Below, piece after piece: positions 34,617 through 45,388 of a stretch of 64,000 nt of DNA; position 1 is the stretch's first letter, and each line of letters starts with the position of its first letter. The stretch covers positions 496,001 through 560,000 of the forward strand of contig JAADJZ010000012.1 of NCBI GenBank assembly GCA_011032825.1, in the 5' to 3' direction. This DNA comes from Massariosphaeria phaeospora. Lineage: Eukaryota > Ascomycota > Dothideomycetes > Pleosporales. The position numbers and the translations under genes are program-made. The notes under the pieces are model-generated. The model was not told where the DNA came from and made no database searches. It was given only the letters and a program-made list of their open reading frames with translations.

Positions 34617-35532
34617 TCAGCTGAAGAGGCTGCTCCGCGGGCTGTCGCGCCGCTTCTCGTACAGCCACTTGTTGTTCAGGCCCACGCTCGCCTTGCCCAT
34701 GCTAGGCGTCGGCGTGCTCGGCGCGTTGCTAGAGCTGCTCTCGCCGAAGAAGCTGTTGGTGAGCGGGGAGCCGCGGCTATTGTAGCTCAGGCGGCGCGTG
34801 GCCGACCCGCCGGCCACGGCCTTCTGCAGCAGCGGGCTGCCGGCGCTCGGCGAGAAGGGCGAGTTGGACGTCGAGTGTGCCAGGCTGGCGCGCGGGCTGC
34901 CGGACAGCGGCGACTGCGCGGTGCGGTCGCCGGCGGCGCTGAAGCTGCTGCGCGGCGTCGACTTCTGGTAGCGCGGCGGCGTGACGTAGTTGGGCGACTG
35001 GTAGGCCGAGCCAGGGGTCTGCGGGGTGCGCACGCTTGGGTCGAGGCCCATGGACTGCCGCTGCGAGGGCGTCAGGGGGATGTCGGCGATGTCGTCGGGC
35101 GTGTAGCGGCGCGCGAGGGGCAGCAGCGCGGTGCCGATGTTGAGGACCAGCACGAGGCGGATGGCCAGCACGAGCAAGCTGTGGTACGGCAGCGAGTGGA
35201 TGAGGCCGAGCAGGGGGTTGCTGCGTTGTCTGTGAGCATAAATCGCCCTTCACGCAAGCGAGGGGTGAAGGTAGTACGTACGCTACGGTCCGCAACACAG
35301 CCACGCGCGAGCTGACGGAGATGGCTACGAACGACAGCAGCAGGAAGGCGAGGTTGGCGACGATGATCTTGACATTGCGCTCGTCGAAGGTGGTGGCGTG
35401 CTGGCGGCGGGTGATTTCAGCGAACTTGGGGTGTCTCCAGGCGCCCGTCGGGGTTGCGGCTTCTGACCGCTGAGCAGTCGGGGTGCGGGGCGTCGCTGGG
35501 GTCGTCGCTGGGGTCACCGCCGAGGACGACAT
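34617..35532 (-). CDS. POM34: Nuclear pore membrane protein POM34 (NPCC family)
   Basis: Exons 35282-35532 and 34617-35229 join in phase to 287 residues; the 52-base intron has GTACGT and CACAG. Two membrane segments are visible: one near 65-80 (VKIIVANLAFLLLSFVAISV) and one near 98-120 (SLLVLAIRLVLVLNIGTALL). They are followed by the family-typical PDDIADIPLTPSQRQSMGLDP and a Ser/Pro-rich nucleoplasmic tail with SPNYVTPPRYQKSTPRS. This pattern is that of fungal Pom34, which anchors the nuclear pore complex in the envelope with Pom152 and Ndc1. The start at 35532 (MSSSAVTP) is preferred; the frame stays open upstream without membrane features. Confidence 0.82.
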
Positions 35533-35963
35533 GGCAGGAAGCAGGCCTCTAAAGCTTTTTGCACGGTGCGGCTTGTTTGTTGATGCGGCGTCGGAGGTGC
35601 TGCGGGCTGAGCCTGAGGCCTGGGGCGGGCAATTGGCGGCGGTTGCTGTGTCTGCTGTGGGGTTAGTGATGGGGTTAGGACTCGGCGCGGTTAGACACTG
35701 GCTACCGGCGCATGGTGAGTCGGTCAATGTCGAAGTGTTTGTTGGTCGTCGAGTGAGGCCGGCGACGTTGTTTCGACCACGGCCGGCCGTGGCTTGGCAG
35801 ACCCTGGCCTGGGAGACGGGCTGACGCAGCCGCAGCCGCACCCCACCACCGCTCCGGCCGGCGTTTGCTGAAGACGGCCAGCTCCAACTGCAACTCCAAC
35901 CTGACTTCCCCCTCCACTCTCCGTCTCGTGCTGCAGCGTCTGTCTGTATACCGGCACGCATCG
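35533..35963. promoter_or_regulatory. Divergent promoter of POM34 and the AMP-binding-like gene
   Basis: These 431 bases separate two divergent ATGs. The DNA is GC-rich; no TATA box is evident. Both neighbours look constitutive in type, but this is inference. Confidence 0.5.
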
Positions 35964-37844
35964 ATGGCGGGCATTATCGGACAGCTCGACGCCGCGATTG
36001 GCAACCTCCTCTCCGGCTGGAACGCGTACTCGACGCTGCTAGTCGCCGGCATTCTGGGCTTCGTGGGCTGGGTCGTCTACGACACACAGGACGCCGACAC
36101 GCACCCGCTGCTGCTGGCCCGCCAGGCCCAGGCCTCGTATGTGCGGCAACCGCGCGAGTCGGCCATCTTCAGGTCGCCCGAGACTCCGCATGGCTGTAAG
36201 TTCTAACCGTGGGCCTCGTCCTGTGCCTCATCGCTGATGCCGTCGAGACCCGCTCAAGACCGGCCTGGCTGTGAAGCCGCCGGGCGCGCCCATGTACACG
36301 GCGGGCCGCGACGGCGACCTGCGCGACATCTGGCGCCGCGTCACGGGCGAAATCCCGCTGGAGAAGAACAACGCCGGCTCGACTGGACCAGGCAAGATCC
36401 TGACCGTGTTTGGCAAAGAGGATGTGACCGAGCACAGCATCTCGGACCTGTCCAAGGAGATCGGCGTCATTGGAAAACATCTGAAAGACCACGGCGCGAA
36501 GAGAGTGGCAGTCTATCTTCCGAACAGCATTGAGTTCTTGGTCGCCCTCTTCGCCGGAGCCTTCTACGGCTTCTCCCCGGTCCTGATACCCTACAACCAG
36601 CCCCATGCCGTGGTCATCGACCTCCTGCTGCAGACAGGAGCCGATGCCTTGATTGCTGAAGCCGGCTCCGTCCCTCTTGCCGAGGTCAGCAAAGGCGTTC
36701 CGGGCCTTCGACAGGTCATCTGGACCGTGGAAAAGACGAGCAGGCACATGGACTGGAACGAAGTCCCAGAAGGCTTCGGTGGGAAGATCGATGTGTCTGT
36801 GTGGCATGAGCTTGTCCAGGACAACAAGACTGGAGCCGCAGAGCTTCCTCAAAGCCCAGCTCAACCTCCGAACATTGTCTTCATCTGGCAGGAAGCTGTG
36901 GGCAAGCCAGCTGAGATTGTCAAGTTCACTCAGCAGGTAAGTCGGCTTCATCATGAGCCTAAATGCATACTGATTGGGCGTTAGAATATCACCGCCGCAA
37001 CTGGTGCACTCATATCTGCTCTTCCCGGCGCTCAGCGCATCAACCCCTCTGATACCTTTCTTCCGGCCGACTCGTTCACACATTCCTACACTTTGTGTCT
37101 TACCCTGACCGCGCTTTTCTCGCACGCCACCGTCATCGTCAACTCCGTGGCTGGGCCTGGCATCGATCTAACCCTGGCAAGCCGAAAGATCGCCCCCACC
37201 ATCGCCGTTGTCTCCGCCGAAACCGCCCTCAAGCTGCACCAATCCACCACCGTCTCCCTCACCGGCAGTCTCAAGAAACTCGCCCATTACCTCGAAACCC
37301 GAATGCTCACCTCCGGGCGCCTGCCCACAGATTCCCTTCTGACGCGCCTCAACGCACCGACCCGAGCCGCCATAGGGACCACGCCAGGCAAGCTGCGTCT
37401 GCTCTTCGTCTCGGAGCGCGCGGGCCAGAACACGCCGCCCTTGACGTCCGAGGACCTCTCGGACCTGCGCGTCTACTCCAGCGCCCGCGTCATCTACGCC
37501 CTGTCGGCCGCGCGCGTCGCCGGCGCCGTCGCGCAAACCAACATCTACGACTACCGGCGCGGCTCGAGCACGCCGCCGTCGCAAAAGCACAGCCACTTCG
37601 GCGCGCCGCTGAGCTGCGTCGAGGTCAGGCTGCGAGACACGGCGGCGCACAAAACGACCGACGAGCATAGTGCGGGCGAGATCGTCGTGACGGGCGCGTC
37701 GGTGGCGGGCGGTGAAACTGCGCTGGGTATCAATGGTATGTTGGCCTTATCCTTTTCGAGTTCCCCATCCTTGTGCGGACTGACTGGCTGACTGACGCGC
37801 TCAAAGGGACGTTCCGTGAAGACCATACACTTGCGTATGTTTAG
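35964..37844 (+). CDS. Adenylate-forming (AMP-binding) superfamily protein, membrane-anchored, degenerate P-loop
   Basis: Exons 35964-36195, 36248-36936, 36985-37735 and 37807-37844 join in phase to 569 residues. An N-terminal membrane helix (about 19-39) is followed by DTQDADTHPLLLARQA and HGYPLKTGL, restored by splicing. The fold matches the N-terminal part of acyl-CoA synthetases (VAVYLPNSIEFLVALFAG, PVLIPYNQPHAVVIDLLLQT). Where an active enzyme has SSGTTGxPKG, this protein has WQEAVGKPAEIVKF, so the ATP loop is not conserved. It ends soon after GINGTFREDHTLAYV, without the C-terminal lysine domain. It belongs to a fungal-specific group with this variant loop and is probably not a normal CoA ligase; a lipid-binding or scaffold role is speculation. 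Confidence 0.8.
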
Positions 37845-38245
37845 TTGAGTGAGCGGGCGAGCGGGTGGTCCAGGACAGTATAGTATATAGATATATGAGC
37901 GTTGTGTAGTATGTAGTTATCTTGCCCTGCCTAAGCTAAGCCACGAATGAATGAATGACCAGGACTTTTTAGGATAAAACAAGACGAGACAAGACAGCTC
38001 ATGTTAGGCTCGCTATGTTAGTAAGCAGTTAGGCAAGTATGTAGATATGCCCAAACCTATTCCGCAACAGCGAGGGCGAACCGTGTCGATAGAAGCGCCT
38101 TGTTAGCAACACCGCCCCCGGGCCATCAAAAAGCCACAACATATCAACACATCAAAACTCAACTCAAAGTTTCGATAATCTCATTGGTATTTCCATCGTC
38201 AACGTCAACAGCAATCAATTAGTCAAGCCCCATGCACCCGCAGTT

Positions 38246-39949
38246 CTACTTTACATCCGGTAACCGCACCGCGATATCGCCCGACTGTGTAATGTAGCGC
38301 ACCCAGGGCAGCGATGAATATTGGAGCTAGATCAGTCAAAACCTCGTCAGCAGCGACTCATCATCATCTTCGAAAAGGGACACAACGGAACACAACTGAA
38401 CTGAGCGGAGCGGAGCGGGACTTACCTTGGGCTCAATAATTTTCAGGTACCGCACCTGGATACCGCTCGTGGTGAAGTACGGAATCTCAAACTTGACGCT
38501 TATGGGCCGTTTGCCCTTGCCAGCCCCGACGCCGCCCATGCTGCCACCGAAGCCGCCCATCATGCCGCCGCCCTTCTCGTCGTCGCCGCGCACAGAGGGC
38601 AGCCCCAGCTCGGCGCGCATGAGGAACTCTTTGCCGCCGCCGAACTGTTTGATCTTCCACACGATGGAGGATGTTTCGGGCGCGTAGTGCACGGTGCCGA
38701 TGTTGGTGCGGAAGCGGGGCGTGTCGGCGTCTTCGGGGACCGGTATTGAGATTTGGACGTTGTTGGCTGTGCTTCGTCGCTTAAACTGCGCTTTGGCCTG
38801 GCGACTCGTCAGCTCGTCCACATGTGCAACTTGCACTTCGAAGGACCGACCTTTAACATGTACTCTATCCTGCTTCCTGAGTGGCTCTCCACTATGCACT
38901 CCACCCAAATGAGAGGCTTCACTTGCGTGTTTAGTCGATAGCTCATCAGCTCAAACTCGCCGTCTGGCGGAATGAAGCTGATTGTCCGGTCGTTCTCGAA
39001 TCTCGATAACCGCACGCACTGATGGAATTTGACGTCTTCCATTTCCACCGCCTTCCCCCGTGTTGCCCTTCCTGTAGTCTCGAACATGGCTTTGTCGTTC
39101 AGACCCAACCGCAGCTCAGGCATGCCCGAGAGATAGCACTTCATTTTGACCGCGCCGAGGATCTCGGACCGTAAGACGTTGCCGGTTGCGGAGACGAGGA
39201 GGTTGAGCGATTCGATTACGTCGAGGAAAACTTCGTTCTTGCGGTATCGAATGCCTTCGCTTCGCCAGCTCACAGCGTTAGTGACTGCAATTGGCGGCCG
39301 TGCTTGTACTTCGAGCTTGTGGGACTCTTGTGTGATGTACCTGTGCGGGCATGCTGTTAGTTGCATGTAATATTTGGGATTGCCACCATGCCCAGAGAGC
39401 CATACTCTTGCAATATCTTCGTCTCTGTGGTTTGCGGGTATCCAAAGTCCATCATTTCGTCCAGCAACTCATAGATGATGACAAAGTTGTCCCGTATGCT
39501 CTCCTCCTCGAGTTCCTTGAAGTATTCCGTGAACACCTCGACGACTTTGTGTAAGAAGAGCAATATCTCGGCGGCATTCGTGTTTCGTTTCGTGAGCGCA
39601 AGGAGGTACAGGTTGTTGTGGCGGATATAGAGGTACTACGGGGGAAGCATATTAGCGCGCCGTACCGGTAGCCTCTCATGCTATCTCGGGGGTGGTATAG
39701 AGGTATCACGTAGGAGGGCTGCCTACGTTGATGCCTTCGTTGGAGAAGCACGGCGGGACGGCGGAGCTCTCTTCCTCTGCCTCACTGAGCAGCACCGGGA
39801 AGTTCTCGACAGCAGACATGGGAATGTCGCCTCTGTAGTTTCGCGCCAGAAGAGTCTGCCCATATACGTCAGTACGCAATTCGTGAATAGTTTATGCCCC
39901 GCCAGCTTACCTTGCCCTTGAGGTCGAGAAAGAACAGCGCGGACGCCAT
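38246..39949 (-). CDS. apm1: AP-1 clathrin adaptor complex, mu subunit
   Basis: Cargo-binding medium chain of the trans-Golgi/endosome AP-1 adaptor. Exons 39911-39949, 39727-39855, 39406-39635, 38851-39340, 38426-38797 and 38246-38326 join in phase to 446 residues, the normal family length. The start MASALFFLDLKGK is classical. The longin-like N-terminal domain (LYIRHNNLYLLALTKRN) is followed from about 170 by the mu-homology domain (NEVFLDVIESLNLLVSATG, GMPELRLGLNDKAMFE, FIPPDGEFELMSYRL). The last exon gives the conserved end LQYSSLPWVRYITQSGDIAVRL. A glycine/methionine-rich insert (GGGMMGGFGGSMGG) lies near residue 370. The donor of intron 4 is GTCGGT, unusual but required by the frame. Confidence 0.95.
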
Positions 39950-40842
39950 GGCGAAGGAGGGAGAAGATCGATGAATGTCGGTTGGGTTTGTGTTTTACTG
40001 CAGCATTGTATGCGGGGAGAGGACAGCGGCGGCGGTTGATAGATGCGCAGTGAGCCGTGGTCGTGAGTGATGATGAGGTTCGCTTGTCCTCCGCGCCCGG
40101 GCATGCCAAGGCCGGGTTTCCTGCTAACCACATCCGCGCAAGCGTCGTCGATTCGAGGCCGATGGCTTGATTCCAACAACCTTCACCTTCACCTCCGTCT
40201 CGCAGATCCGTCTGAGGCGACTTGACAACGCACGACTTCCGCTTCAACCTCGCACCCCCAGGTCAGGGCCTGCATCTGTCTTCCACTATCATGGGTCGGG
40301 GCTGATTTGCGGCTTCGTAAGAAGTCATGCAACCAGCCTCAACTTTTCCGCATTCGCATCTGCGACCTTTGTAGGGGCAATCTATCATAACCATGCTTCG
40401 ACGGACGACTCCTCGAGGCCACGCATACCACACCGCTCGTAAGCGGAAGCGGAATCAGAAACAGAGAAGCCTAGGAAAGAGATGGATTTCTTCATTGGCT
40501 TCCGGTGGGGTCGCTACCAGAAGCAAAAACTACACCCTGATATGTAGGATAAGTTTGCTATCCACATAGCCCACATTGATATTGAAACAGGACATCGAAC
40601 ATTGAATGAATGAATTCCTGTCGCCTGTACTGCTGTATTAGTTCTCAAAGATGCTCATATACAGCGCCATCTCTCAGCTCTGCATTCGTTCGTCTTTCTT
40701 TCGTCAGGTGCTATCAAGAGCATAGGCAGGTCCGATCATCACTTCCCTCCATGGGCTGTTACCCCCATTTAAACAACCCATCACTTATTTACTCCATTCC
40801 GTTTCACCACTTTCCACCATCGTTATCCTATCTACTTCTACA
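39950..40842. promoter_or_regulatory. Divergent intergenic region
   Basis: About 0.9 kb between the AP-1 mu start and the orphan repeat gene. The 60 bases before 40843 are a CT-rich leader with an ATTTAAA box near 40767. No convincing gene is inside. Confidence 0.5.
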
Positions 40843-41784
40843 ATGGACTTCCGGTCCTCCAACCCGACGCACAATGCCCCCGTGGATGCTCGCCCCGCGC
40901 CCCCAGGCAACCCCATTCCTAGGGCCAACTCTTCGGACCTCCATAGGTACCCTGGCTCATTCAACATACACCCTCACGGCTACGGTTTGCTTGAGGGGCA
41001 CGTTTTGCCTGACGAATACGTTTTCCCTCCCGGCTACATTTTGCCTCCCGGATACTTTATTCCGCCACAGATCCCCAACATCCCCGTCGTCGAAGAAGAT
41101 TCACACAAGAAAACCGTAGAGCACTCAGCAATGTCCCTGGACTTCTCCTTGATCGAAACATGGCAAAACTATGCTGAGGCGCACCGCCCGAGCAGCCCAT
41201 CGTTAGGAGCAGCCACCCAAACCACCTGCATTCTCCCATGCGTCTGTGCCACGCCCCCAGATGTCCCCCACGCGCAATCGTGCCCCGTTCCGCACCAGGT
41301 CCAAGCACGGGACCCTTCAACGGCCCCCTTGCAGCCTCCCCGAGCCCCGATATACGACATCACAACCAATTGGGAGACGATCATTGACTATGTTGTCTGC
41401 GCCCGGTGGCTACGCCAATACGGCAACGACCGATGGCTCGGCGGTATCAGGCAAGAACAGCTGTGGGCGTTCCTGAAGTATATCAGATGGGAGCTGCGAA
41501 TAGAGACGGACACGCTGCGAAGAGAGACAGGCACATGGCTGCGTTCGGTACGGAGGGTGCCTCGACTTGAGACGGGCGAGGACCAGCGTGACCTCTATTT
41601 CTGCGGCCGCTGGCTACGCGAACACGGCAACGACAGATGGGCCCGTGGTGTCATGCACGGACAGCTGTGGGCGTTCCTGAAGTTTGTCAAGCGGCAGCTG
41701 GGAATAGAGTGGGGCACAGCAAGCGGGTTACTAGCGATCCCCGACTTCAGAGGGGTTGATGATATAGGTCCTCAGGCTCTGTAG
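40843..41784 (+). CDS. Orphan protein with duplicated GNDRW motif
   Basis: Intronless, 313 residues, not recognised. A CT-rich leader precedes the ATG. Residues 45-76 carry short repeats of the form GYxLPPG/EYVFPPG. The middle (about 115-170) is Pro/Cys-rich and likely disordered. The C-terminal third has two copies, at about 186-222 and 254-290, of a 37-residue unit: C-x-RWLR-x2-GNDRW-x2-G-(I/V)-x3-QLWAFLK-x4-x-L-x-IE. Each copy would form a Trp-rich helical hairpin. No signal peptide or membrane helix is seen. The clear duplication plus leader argues for a real gene rather than a chance frame. No function can be proposed. Confidence 0.65.
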   Translation: MDFRSSNPTHNAPVDARPAPPGNPIPRANSSDLHRYPGSFNIHPHGYGLLEGHVLPDEYVFPPGYILPPGYFIPPQIPNIPVVEEDSHKKTVEHSAMSLDFSLIETWQNYAEAHRPSSPSLGAATQTTCILPCVCATPPDVPHAQSCPVPHQVQARDPSTAPLQPPRAPIYDITTNWETIIDYVVCARWLRQYGNDRWLGGIRQEQLWAFLKYIRWELRIETDTLRRETGTWLRSVRRVPRLETGEDQRDLYFCGRWLREHGNDRWARGVMHGQLWAFLKFVKRQLGIEWGTASGLLAIPDFRGVDDIGPQAL

Positions 41785-42515
41785 CCTTGGGTTCGACGTT
41801 CGGCCGAGTGAGAGATGGGGGTAGTGGCGTGGGGGAGGTCCCGTTGATATCGTTCGTTACTTACAGTCTGCTGGGCGTTCAGGAAGCAAGAGGTTCACTT
41901 ACATATTGCTATTAGCATATAAAAAGCAGGGCCTGCTATCAGGACGTCAGGCGTTATTCGGCCCCCACCACATTGTTCAAGGGCTTCCAGAATCAAATCA
42001 ATTCAACACGTACAAACGTTTTCTAAGACTGATTTCTATAAACTGATTCTCCTTCGGGCACTGAGTTTTCGCCAAGAGTAGTATATCAATCATGATCATC
42101 ACAGTAGGCATGCAGCAGTGCCAAGTCCGAATTTCGCAAATACAATCTATTTGCATATCAAGTATATCACTCATCTCGTGGTGTGAACTTCTGTATCCAC
42201 GCTGTCTATCTAGGTACGTACCTTTTGCAACCCTTTTGATCTGGTCCAGATGAGACGAGATGAGGACCCAGTTGTAGACAACGCAAGACACCGAAAATGA
42301 GATCAATGTAAGTTGAGGCATGTGTCATTCACCTGTCCGTCCGGCCGTCCGTCTGTGGTAACCAACCCACCAACCAATCCCTGCCTGCTCGTAGGCATGT
42401 ATGTCTTCTACACGGTGCTAGAAGTCGAGAAAATCCAGATGGAGAGTAAGGTAGAGGAGGGCGTTGTGGAGCCATCGATTGGTGGATGCGCTCAGCGGCG
42501 GCTGACTCCGGACGT
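41785..42515. other. Convergent intergenic region
   Basis: About 0.73 kb between two stops. No gene, tRNA or marked repeat was seen; the part at 41880-42250 is AT-rich. Confidence 0.5.
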
Positions 42516-45101
42516 TCAGTTATCCCATCTGGTGCGACGGAAATAGGGAATGGACTTGGAAGGGGACTTGGGCAAGAAGGGTGCAACTTTGTTGTCGAGG
42601 TCAGCGGCGTCACCGTCCTCGGCCTTAGCCTCGTCCTCGACGAAATTGTGGTGAGGAGCTCGAGCATCGCGCTGCCACCCGACCCCTCCGTTGTTCTCGT
42701 CATCATTGACGCTCTTGCCGAAAGCCGAGTCGTGATCCGCATTCCTGCCTCCATCCTTGATGTTCTTCTCCTTGGTGTTCTTCAGCTCCTGGGGCTTGTC
42801 GTCCTGAACCGTGTTCCACTCGCGCTTCGAATCCTCGTTCCTCTCCTGCAACGTGGGCTGCTTGTTCCACGCCCAGACATCGCGCTCTTGAAGCTTTTGC
42901 GCTATCTCATCGTCTTCTTTCGTGTTGGTTTCCATCGGAGCCATCATGCGGGTGAACTCTTCCTGAAGCCTCTTCTCTTCTGCAGCATCGACCATGGTCT
43001 CAGCCTTAGCTTTAGCCTCCTCCGCGCTCGTGTCTTGCACGCCACCCATCTGCCTCGCCAGATCCCACGCATCCTCCAGACTCACCGTTCCACCCAGCTT
43101 CTTGTCCTGCACCCACTTCCACACTTTATGCATGCTAGTATCGAGAACCTCCTTCTCGGGGCCGGAGATGTTGGCGCGGGAGAGGGGGATGTCCTTGAAT
43201 TTGCCGTCGGATTCGAGAGTAGCCCAGTAGGTGATCTTGAGGTCAGTAGAGACGGACGGCGGGGTCGGAGTCGGACGCCTAGAAGATAAATGGGAGGCGT
43301 TCCATCCGGGTCCAGTCGGGCCAGCGATAGAACCTTGAGAGAAACCTTCCCAAGGAGCAGTCGGGCCAACTTGACGTGGGGCACGAGCGATAGAACCTTG
43401 AGAGACAGCTTCCCAAGGAACAGTCGCAGTCGGGCCAGTGTGACGTGGGGCAGGAGCGAGACAACCTTGAGAGAAAGCTCCCCAAGGACCAGTCGAGCCA
43501 GCAACAGGGCATGGACGAGGCGGGGTAGGAGGGCAGTAGAGAGAACCAGCATCCAGGTCACTCGAGCCACCGACAGGGCGCGGGCGAGGTGGGGTAGGAG
43601 AGCAGTAGAGATCGTCGTTGGAACTGGAGACCTGACCAGCCATTGTTCCCCACTCTGTAGGTATAGCCTTGTCATCCCTATCCCATACACAGCATTGTGG
43701 CTCATTGTTGAATCCCCAAGCACCGTTTTCATTAACTTGCCCTGAGCCCCATTGATCGCCTTCCTCGTCTTCTTGAGTACCCACCTCTGCGGCACTGGCA
43801 CGCTTCTGATCAGCCGCGTCATGGAGATCATCGTAGCAGATGGCATGTGCCATGTGGTGATGAAGAATGGCGCTGGCTGCATCGTCACACGTTTCCGCAG
43901 AGTGTGTATTTGAAGCGAGGGTCGCCTTGTACGCGTCGGTAAGAGTCGACGGAGAGACGGACTTGTACTGCTGAAGACCGAGAGTAGCAAAGGAACGTCT
44001 CAACTCTGGTTCGTCCACGTCGCAGGTACGTTTGTCGGGCGCGGAAAAAGCATGCTCGATCCCCCCTTCACCAGTTCCGACTACACCATCTTGATGTAAG
44101 CGGCGTTCCATTCCGCCGTTCAACCCGTTCCATCCCTTCGATTGCTTGGTAACTTCTTCCAGATCAACTTTGCCGTCAGAATAGTGGTGCGTAGGGATGG
44201 GATCCATAAACTTTGCACGAGGCTGGTAGGCACCGGCAACCGATTTGTTTCGTTCTGCCTGGTCAAGATATCTGGCGAGGTTATCGACGAGGTTGCTTTC
44301 AGGTTCCTGGGCGTGAATTTTGAAGAAGTTGTCCATCAGGTCCCGGTGATTGGAATAGCCAAAGTTTGCCGCAAGCTTGTTCGCGTGGCGCGTCATTTGA
44401 GGCTCGGTCACCAAAGCGTCTCCAAAGCGCCATGCCTCTTTGCGAGGGTCGGTCTTGGGTTCATCCGCGTTCTTTCCACGTTTGAACTGTTGCTCGTAGA
44501 GAGATATCAAGCTAGTTGGATCACGCTTCTCGAGAGTCCCAGCGGACGGCAAGCCCTGTTTCATGTTGTCGTCATCAGAGCTGGCAGCCACGGGTACAAC
44601 CGGGTGAGTCAAATTATTCTCAGTCTCCATGCGCTCCTTGACAGCGAGTACCTTCCGTCCTATTTTTTCCAGCATCGTGTTCTTGGCGTCAGGTATGTCA
44701 AGCCTAGCCGGAAAATCTTCAAACGTGAACCGGGGACGAGGTAGCATCGAATCAGGGCCAAGCCACTGAACTCGGCGCGCGATTTGACTAGCCGAACCAT
44801 CGTCGTCATGGGTGTATCGATAACCCCAAGGCACGACACGCGGAATCTCGTCTTCTTGCTTGTGCATCTGCGCCTTTTCCTTGTTGTCGGCACCCGCAGT
44901 CGTCTTGTCGATGTTGTTGTTGGCGTGATACCCAGTCAACAGCGAGACAAGGGGGCGGCGAGTGCGCCCAGCGCGTCGCTGAGACGGCACGAAGGGTTCG
45001 TCCATGGCGACTTCCTCGGGAGTGTTGCGGTCTTCAGAGGTAGCCGGCGTGTAGATGACGTCGGATGTCTCGGACGATGTTGAGCAGGAGGCTCGCAGCA
45101 T
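42516..45101 (-). CDS. Long disordered repeat-containing hypothetical protein
   Basis: A single uninterrupted frame encodes 861 residues from the ATG at 45101. This start is chosen because a TATATAAG box lies about 90 bases upstream; the frame stays open to 45392 but would then include the promoter. The composition is charged and low in hydrophobics. Residues about 480-650 hold tandem motifs: two copies of LYCxPTPPRPxPVxGS (DNA about 43507-43605) and three of PWxxxSQGxxA separated by APRxxGPT (about 43325-43490). A helical, charged C-terminal region follows (AEEAKAKAETMVDAAEEKR). No known domain was recognised. It may be a lineage-specific nuclear or cytoplasmic scaffold protein; this is a guess. 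Confidence 0.72.
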   Translation of the reverse strand: MLRASCSTSSETSDVIYTPATSEDRNTPEEVAMDEPFVPSQRRAGRTRRPLVSLLTGYHANNNIDKTTAGADNKEKAQMHKQEDEIPRVVPWGYRYTHDDDGSASQIARRVQWLGPDSMLPRPRFTFEDFPARLDIPDAKNTMLEKIGRKVLAVKERMETENNLTHPVVPVAASSDDDNMKQGLPSAGTLEKRDPTSLISLYEQQFKRGKNADEPKTDPRKEAWRFGDALVTEPQMTRHANKLAANFGYSNHRDLMDNFFKIHAQEPESNLVDNLARYLDQAERNKSVAGAYQPRAKFMDPIPTHHYSDGKVDLEEVTKQSKGWNGLNGGMERRLHQDGVVGTGEGGIEHAFSAPDKRTCDVDEPELRRSFATLGLQQYKSVSPSTLTDAYKATLASNTHSAETCDDAASAILHHHMAHAICYDDLHDAADQKRASAAEVGTQEDEEGDQWGSGQVNENGAWGFNNEPQCCVWDRDDKAIPTEWGTMAGQVSSSNDDLYCSPTPPRPRPVGGSSDLDAGSLYCPPTPPRPCPVAGSTGPWGAFSQGCLAPAPRHTGPTATVPWEAVSQGSIARAPRQVGPTAPWEGFSQGSIAGPTGPGWNASHLSSRRPTPTPPSVSTDLKITYWATLESDGKFKDIPLSRANISGPEKEVLDTSMHKVWKWVQDKKLGGTVSLEDAWDLARQMGGVQDTSAEEAKAKAETMVDAAEEKRLQEEFTRMMAPMETNTKEDDEIAQKLQERDVWAWNKQPTLQERNEDSKREWNTVQDDKPQELKNTKEKNIKDGGRNADHDSAFGKSVNDDENNGGVGWQRDARAPHHNFVEDEAKAEDGDAADLDNKVAPFLPKSPSKSIPYFRRTRWDN

Positions 45102-45191
45102 GCCACAAGAATTTCGTACTCGAGGCAGGTGGTGGGTTGAAAAAGTGGGGTGGAGGAGGAATGGAGCGAGAGGTCCAGGAAACCCGGGGCT

Positions 45192-45197
45192 TATATA
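45192..45197 (-). promoter_or_regulatory. TATA box of the 45101 gene
   Basis: TATATA in the context CCGTATATAAGCC on the minus strand lies about 90 bases before the chosen ATG and is followed by a CT-rich leader. It supports the downstream start at 45101. Confidence 0.55.
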
Positions 45198-45388
45198 CGG
45201 GTAGAAAAAGTGGGGTAGCGGGGAGGGCCATGCGCCTTGAGTGCTGCAACTCACTAGCAAGAGCGGAAGTGAAGTCGTTTCGACGCGAGTTTGCTGATGA
45301 GAGGTGAGCTGGGGTTTCGGTGAGTCGGCTCTCGACATCACGGGCTCCGGGTGGGGCTGGCTGCGTTTGCTGTCTGTGCCGTGAAAGC

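Noticed and set aside
40167..40442. Plus-strand frame with a short hydrophobic segment
   Set aside because: It lies in the promoter region between divergent genes and has no leader, motif or splice support.
43290..43990. Long frames on both strands across the repeat region of the disordered protein
   Set aside because: They mirror the tandem repeats of the 42516-45101 gene in other frames and carry no independent motif.
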